Part shown: positions 60,700-64,000 of the stretch, in pieces | How the letters are laid out: the number at the start of each line of letters is the position of its first letter | How positions within the stretch are numbered: the first letter of the stretch is position 1 | NCBI RefSeq assembly: GCF_039539965.1 | Contig: NZ_BAABED010000001.1 | Location: 3,348,001 to 3,412,000 of the forward strand | Source: Arthrobacter methylotrophus | GTDB taxonomy: Bacteria; Actinomycetota; Actinomycetes; Actinomycetales; Micrococcaceae | Length of the DNA: 64,000 nt | Direction: 5' to 3' | Translations under genes and position numbers: made by a program | Notes under the pieces: model-generated | The model's database searches: none | What the model saw: only the letters and a program-made list of their open reading frames with translations | Told to the model about the DNA's origin: nothing

Positions 60700-62429
60700 G
60701 CCACTTCCTCCGCGCTCAGCTGGGATTCGACGATCTCCTGGTAGGTCGGTGACGTGTCCAGGAGCTCCTCGTGCGTGCCCCGGTCAACGATTCTCCCGTT
60801 GTCCAGGACCAGGATCTGGTCCGCATCCGCAATGGTGGAGACGCGCTGCGCCACGATGATCACCGTAGCGTCCTGCGTCTTTTCCTTCAGGGCCCGGCGA
60901 AGGCGGGCATCCGTAGCCACATCCAGGGCCGAGAAGGAATCGTCAAACAGGTATACCTTGGGCTGCGTCACCAGGGCCCGGGCGATGCAGAGGCGCTGCC
61001 TCTGGCCACCGGAGACGTTGGTGCCGCCCTGAGCTACCCTGCGGTTGAGCCCGGAAGACTTCTCCATGACGAAGTCCTTGGCCTGGGCTGTTTCCAAGGC
61101 ATCCCAGAGTTCCTGGTCCGTGGCATCAGTCTTGCCAAAGCGTAGATTGTGCTCGATGGTTCCGGAAAACAAGTACGGTTTCTGCGGCACTGTGGCCACC
61201 CGGCTGGTGATTTCCTCGCGGTCCAGGCTGGTGACCGGAACGCCGTCGAGCAGGACGTCGCCGGACGCGACGTCGTACAGGCGCGGCAACAGCGACACCA
61301 GGGTGGTCTTCCCGGCGCCGGTGGAACCGATGATCGCAAGGGTCTGGCCCGGCTCCGCGGTGAAGGAAATGTTGCTCAACACGGGCGCCTCAGCGCCCGG
61401 GTATTTGAAGGTGACATCGCGGAATTCGACGCGACCCTTCTTCTCCGCCGGCGCTACTGGCGCCTCGGGATCGTGAATGGAGGGTTCGACGTCGAGGACC
61501 TCGCCGATGCGGTCCGCACACACGGAAGCGCGCGGGATCATCATGGCCATGAAAGTACCCATCATGACTGCCATGAGGATTTGCAGGAGGTACTGCAGGA
61601 AGGCAGTCAGGGAACCCACCTGCATGTTGCCCGCATCCACCCTTTGGCCGCCGAACCACAGCACTGCTGCCGTGGAAAGGTGCAGGATCATTCCGATCGC
61701 CGGGAACATCAAGACGAACAAGTTACCGATCTTGACCGAAACCAAGGTGAGGTCCTTGTTGGCGTCACCGAAGCGCTTGGCCTCGTACGGTTCGCGGACG
61801 AAAGCCCGCACCACACGGATGCCGATGATCTGTTCCCGCAAGACGCCGTTGATGGCGTCGATCTTCTTCTGCATCGAGCGGAAGAGCGGCATGAGCCTGA
61901 CCACCAGGTAACCGACCACGGCCACGAGGACCGGAACTGAGACCCAGACGAGCCAAGACAGGCTGAGGTCCTCGCGCAAGGCCATGATGATGCCACCGAC
62001 ACACATGATGGGTGTGGAAACCATGAAGTTCAGGCCCATCAGCATGAGCATCTGCACCTGCTGAACGTCATTGGTGCCGCGGGTAATCAACGTGGGTGCG
62101 CCGAAGCTGTTGACGTCCTTAGCGGAGAAGCTGCTGACCTTTCGGAAGACGTCCCTGCGCAAGTCGCGGCCCATGGCCATGGCTACGCGGGAGCCGAAAT
62201 AGACCCCCGCGATCGCCGCAATAACCTGGCCGAGGGCGACGGCGAGCATCAGGGCACCGGTCTGCCAGATGTAGTTGGTATCCCCCCGGGATACCCCTTC
62301 ATCGATGATCTTGGCGTTAAGGCTTGGAAGGTACAGAGTCGCAATGGTGGAGGCCAGCTGGAAGATAATGACGGCCGTTATCTGCGGCAAATACGGCTTG
62401 GAGTAGCGCCGTATCAGGGTGACAAGCAT
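60696..62429 (-). CDS. ABC exporter half-transporter, subunit with degenerate Walker B
   Basis: A 577-residue type IV ABC half-transporter. Walker A is IGSTGAGKTTLV, the signature NVSGGQRQR is canonical, but Walker B ends YLFDDSFSALD with Asp in place of the catalytic Glu. The partner is the complement (SAGEKQ with DEATS), so the pair is an asymmetric exporter like TM287/288. I chose the ATG at 62429, 9 nt after AAGGA, over a GTG at 62435 that is too close. Confidence 0.9.
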   Translation of the reverse strand: MLVTLIRRYSKPYLPQITAVIIFQLASTIATLYLPSLNAKIIDEGVSRGDTNYIWQTGALMLAVALGQVIAAIAGVYFGSRVAMAMGRDLRRDVFRKVSSFSAKDVNSFGAPTLITRGTNDVQQVQMLMLMGLNFMVSTPIMCVGGIIMALREDLSLSWLVWVSVPVLVAVVGYLVVRLMPLFRSMQKKIDAINGVLREQIIGIRVVRAFVREPYEAKRFGDANKDLTLVSVKIGNLFVLMFPAIGMILHLSTAAVLWFGGQRVDAGNMQVGSLTAFLQYLLQILMAVMMGTFMAMMIPRASVCADRIGEVLDVEPSIHDPEAPVAPAEKKGRVEFRDVTFKYPGAEAPVLSNISFTAEPGQTLAIIGSTGAGKTTLVSLLPRLYDVASGDVLLDGVPVTSLDREEITSRVATVPQKPYLFSGTIEHNLRFGKTDATDQELWDALETAQAKDFVMEKSSGLNRRVAQGGTNVSGGQRQRLCIARALVTQPKVYLFDDSFSALDVATDARLRRALKEKTQDATVIIVAQRVSTIADADQILVLDNGRIVDRGTHEELLDTSPTYQEIVESQLSAEEVA

Positions 62430-62611
62430 GCCCACGGATCCTTAATGAGAGAGTGCGCGAATGGGTTGAGAACCTATGAGTAATACAGATACCAGCAGGC
62501 GCTGACAGTATCAGTCCCCCAACTCTACGAAATCCGTTGACTCAACAAAATATCGATAGTCAAATATCATCCCTGCGACGTACGTGGCCTGTATGGTGCG
62601 CGATACCCCCG

Positions 62612-64000
62612 TTAGCCCGCGTGCCGCCCGGTTTCCGCTGACCTCAAGGCATCCCCGGCAAGCAGCAGCAGGGCTGCCCTTTCTTGGCGGCGACGCTCGC
62701 GCTTGAGCTCTCTGCGCAACGCGGCCAGCTCTTCGGCGGTCCGTGCCTGTTGTTCAGCGGTGGCAAGTTGTTCGTGCACCCGCGCCTGGAGCTCCCGCTG
62801 TGCCTTGCTCAGCTGAAGCTGTTGCTCGGCAAGCAGCCGCTGGGTCCGGGCGAGCTGGTCCTGGACTTCGCGCAGGCCAGCGGCAGGGTCCGGCCGTTCC
62901 TGCGTCAGGATCCGGGCGAACTCAAGATCCAGGTCGTCGTGCTCCTTCTCGGCCGCAGCACGGGCACGGCTGGCACCCAAGGGGCTGCCGCCGTCGTCGG
63001 CTGCTTGGGAAAGGTCCGTGGATTCGACAATCGGCATCGCAGAGGTGTCCAGTGTCATGGCGGCCTCGCCGGAAGCGTTCGCCAGCAGTTCTTTCGAAGG
63101 TGTTGCGTCCACGGTCTTCCGCAACGGGACTTCCTTGATGAACAGCACGGCAATGAACGCGACCAGGGCAATGACTGCCGAGATCATGAAGATCTGGGCG
63201 GTCGCATCGCCATAGGCGGCTCGCATGATGTCCCGGATCGGGGCGGGCAAGTCCGTCAGATCCATGCTTGCATCGCTGGAGCCGCCGCTCACCGGGATGT
63301 GGGCTGCGGCGAATCCCTGGGTGGCAAGGTCCTTGACGTGGGTGGCCATGATGGCACCGAGCACCGACACGCCGATCGCGCCGCCCACGGAGCGGAAGAA
63401 CGCGACGGATGCGCTGGCCGTGCCGATGTCCTGGGCCCGGACGGTGTTCTGGACCGCGAGGACCAGGTTCTGCATCAGGAGGCCAAGTCCCAGGCCGAAG
63501 ATGGCGGTGTAGCAGCAGGTGATCCAGAGCGCAGTGGTGTGGTCGATAGTGCCCGTGAAGGCAAGGCCGCCGGCGAGCAGCACGGTGCCCGCCAGGAGGA
63601 AGCGCTTCCATTTCCCGAAGCGGCTGATCAGCTGGCCGGACGCCACCGAACCCAAGAGGTTGCCTGCAATCATGGGCAGCGTCAGAAGGCCGGCCTCGGT
63701 GGGCGTGGCGCCGCGGGCCACCTGGAAGTACTGGCCAAGGAACGTGGAGGAGCTGAACATTGCGATACCAACGGCTACGGAAGCCAGGATCGCCAAAGCG
63801 GTGGTGCGCTGCGAGATGATCTTCAGCGGGATGATGGGCTGGGCCACCTTGGATTCGACCAGCACCAGCAGGGCCAGCAGAAGTACGCCGCCGCCTACCA
63901 TGAGGGCGGACTGCCAGGAGATCCAGTCGTAGTAGTCCGGGTTGCCGGCGAAGGAAACCCAGATCAGCAGCAGGCTGACGCCCGAGGTCAGCAGAATGGA
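62612..64000 (-). CDS. MFS drug exporter, DHA2 type, cut by the window end (partial)
   Basis: The frame is open to the window edge; the 5' part is missing. Visible are at least eight helices (WISWQSALMVGGGVLLLALL, then LGQYFQVARGATPTEAGL, LISRFGKWKRFLLAGTVLLAG) as in the second half of EmrB/QacA exporters. Unusually it carries a cytosolic C-terminal extension of about 120 residues, mostly coiled coil (RTQRLLAEQQLQLSKAQREL, ERRRQERAALLLLAG). Probable multidrug efflux. The ATG at 63901 is internal, in a helix, and is not the start. Confidence 0.85.
   Translation of the reverse strand, partial: SILLTSGVSLLLIWVSFAGNPDYYDWISWQSALMVGGGVLLLALLVLVESKVAQPIIPLKIISQRTTALAILASVAVGIAMFSSSTFLGQYFQVARGATPTEAGLLTLPMIAGNLLGSVASGQLISRFGKWKRFLLAGTVLLAGGLAFTGTIDHTTALWITCCYTAIFGLGLGLLMQNLVLAVQNTVRAQDIGTASASVAFFRSVGGAIGVSVLGAIMATHVKDLATQGFAAAHIPVSGGSSDASMDLTDLPAPIRDIMRAAYGDATAQIFMISAVIALVAFIAVLFIKEVPLRKTVDATPSKELLANASGEAAMTLDTSAMPIVESTDLSQAADDGGSPLGASRARAAAEKEHDDLDLEFARILTQERPDPAAGLREVQDQLARTQRLLAEQQLQLSKAQRELQARVHEQLATAEQQARTAEELAALRRELKRERRRQERAALLLLAGDALRSAETGRHAG

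Noticed and set aside
58570..60744. A 724-residue plus-strand frame opposite the ABC exporter
   Set aside because: It is the antisense shadow of a well-supported ABC gene, rich in His/Arg/Glu without any domain pattern.

Overview
The window looks like a chromosomal segment of a high-GC actinobacterium of the Micrococcaceae (Arthrobacter/Pseudarthrobacter/Paenarthrobacter type). This rests on the GC-rich genes, many GTG/TTG starts and 4-nt overlaps, a biotin operon carrying the actinobacterial auxiliary protein BsaP, a mycothiol-type arsenate reductase, and two copies of a DUF6318 lipoprotein gene. The genus call is inference from gene content; I ran no database search.

Layout. (1) 1-6800: secreted and small metabolic genes: a Rv2525c-like glycoside hydrolase, a DinB protein, an SGNH esterase, a CMD-family protein, an SDR with a frameshifted N-terminus, an ArsR-AHSA1 fusion regulator and a GNAT enzyme. 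(2) 6845-23761: an accessory block bounded by two near-identical long palindromes. It holds a Fic protein, two inverted IS110-family copies (8152-9707 and 22069-23623) and, between them, a 12-kb arsenic-resistance island plus a serine recombinase. (3) 23767-43226: a chimeric DNA-binding/carbohydrate-module protein, two paralogous loci of DUF6318 lipoprotein plus secreted PKD-like protein, and between them housekeeping and general genes (adenine/adenosine deaminase, Tex, CBS protein, cytosine deaminase, GntR/DUF1648 pair, TM0106-type nuclease-helicase, DHA2 efflux pump, old yellow enzyme). (4) 43526-49049: a tightly overlapped biotin operon bioB-bsaP-bioA-bioF-bioD-P450. (5) 49033-50723: a processive GT2 glycosyltransferase with a small membrane partner. 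(6) 50934-55152: a DNA-restriction cluster (vsr, mcrC, mcrB). (7) 55209-64000: a DUF5107 protein, CutC, a thioesterase, a heterodimeric ABC exporter and a DHA2 pump cut by the window end.

The arsenic island is the most coherent system. One minus-strand operon runs arsC, thioredoxin reductase (arsT-like), an 18-residue Cys-rich peptide, an ArsO-like flavoprotein, an ArsC with a three-helix N-domain, a mycothiol-type ArsC, a frameshifted MFS transporter and a universal stress protein. Upstream are an ArsR-ArsC fusion divergent from an AqpS-like channel, an ArsR with the Cys15/Cys16 sensor pair, an ArsN-like acetyltransferase, and an arsD-arsA pair. Four copies of one 18-bp operator (consensus ATYGATNNYTGTCRATRT) precede the arsC operon (two), arsR and arsD-arsA, so one ArsR probably controls all three. 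No ArsB or Acr3 efflux permease is visible although ArsA and ArsD are present.

Several genes carry single frameshifts (SDR, MFS, one DUF6318 copy, one IS110 transposase). Each may be real decay or a sequence error, and reads would settle it. No tRNA, rRNA or CRISPR array was recognised.
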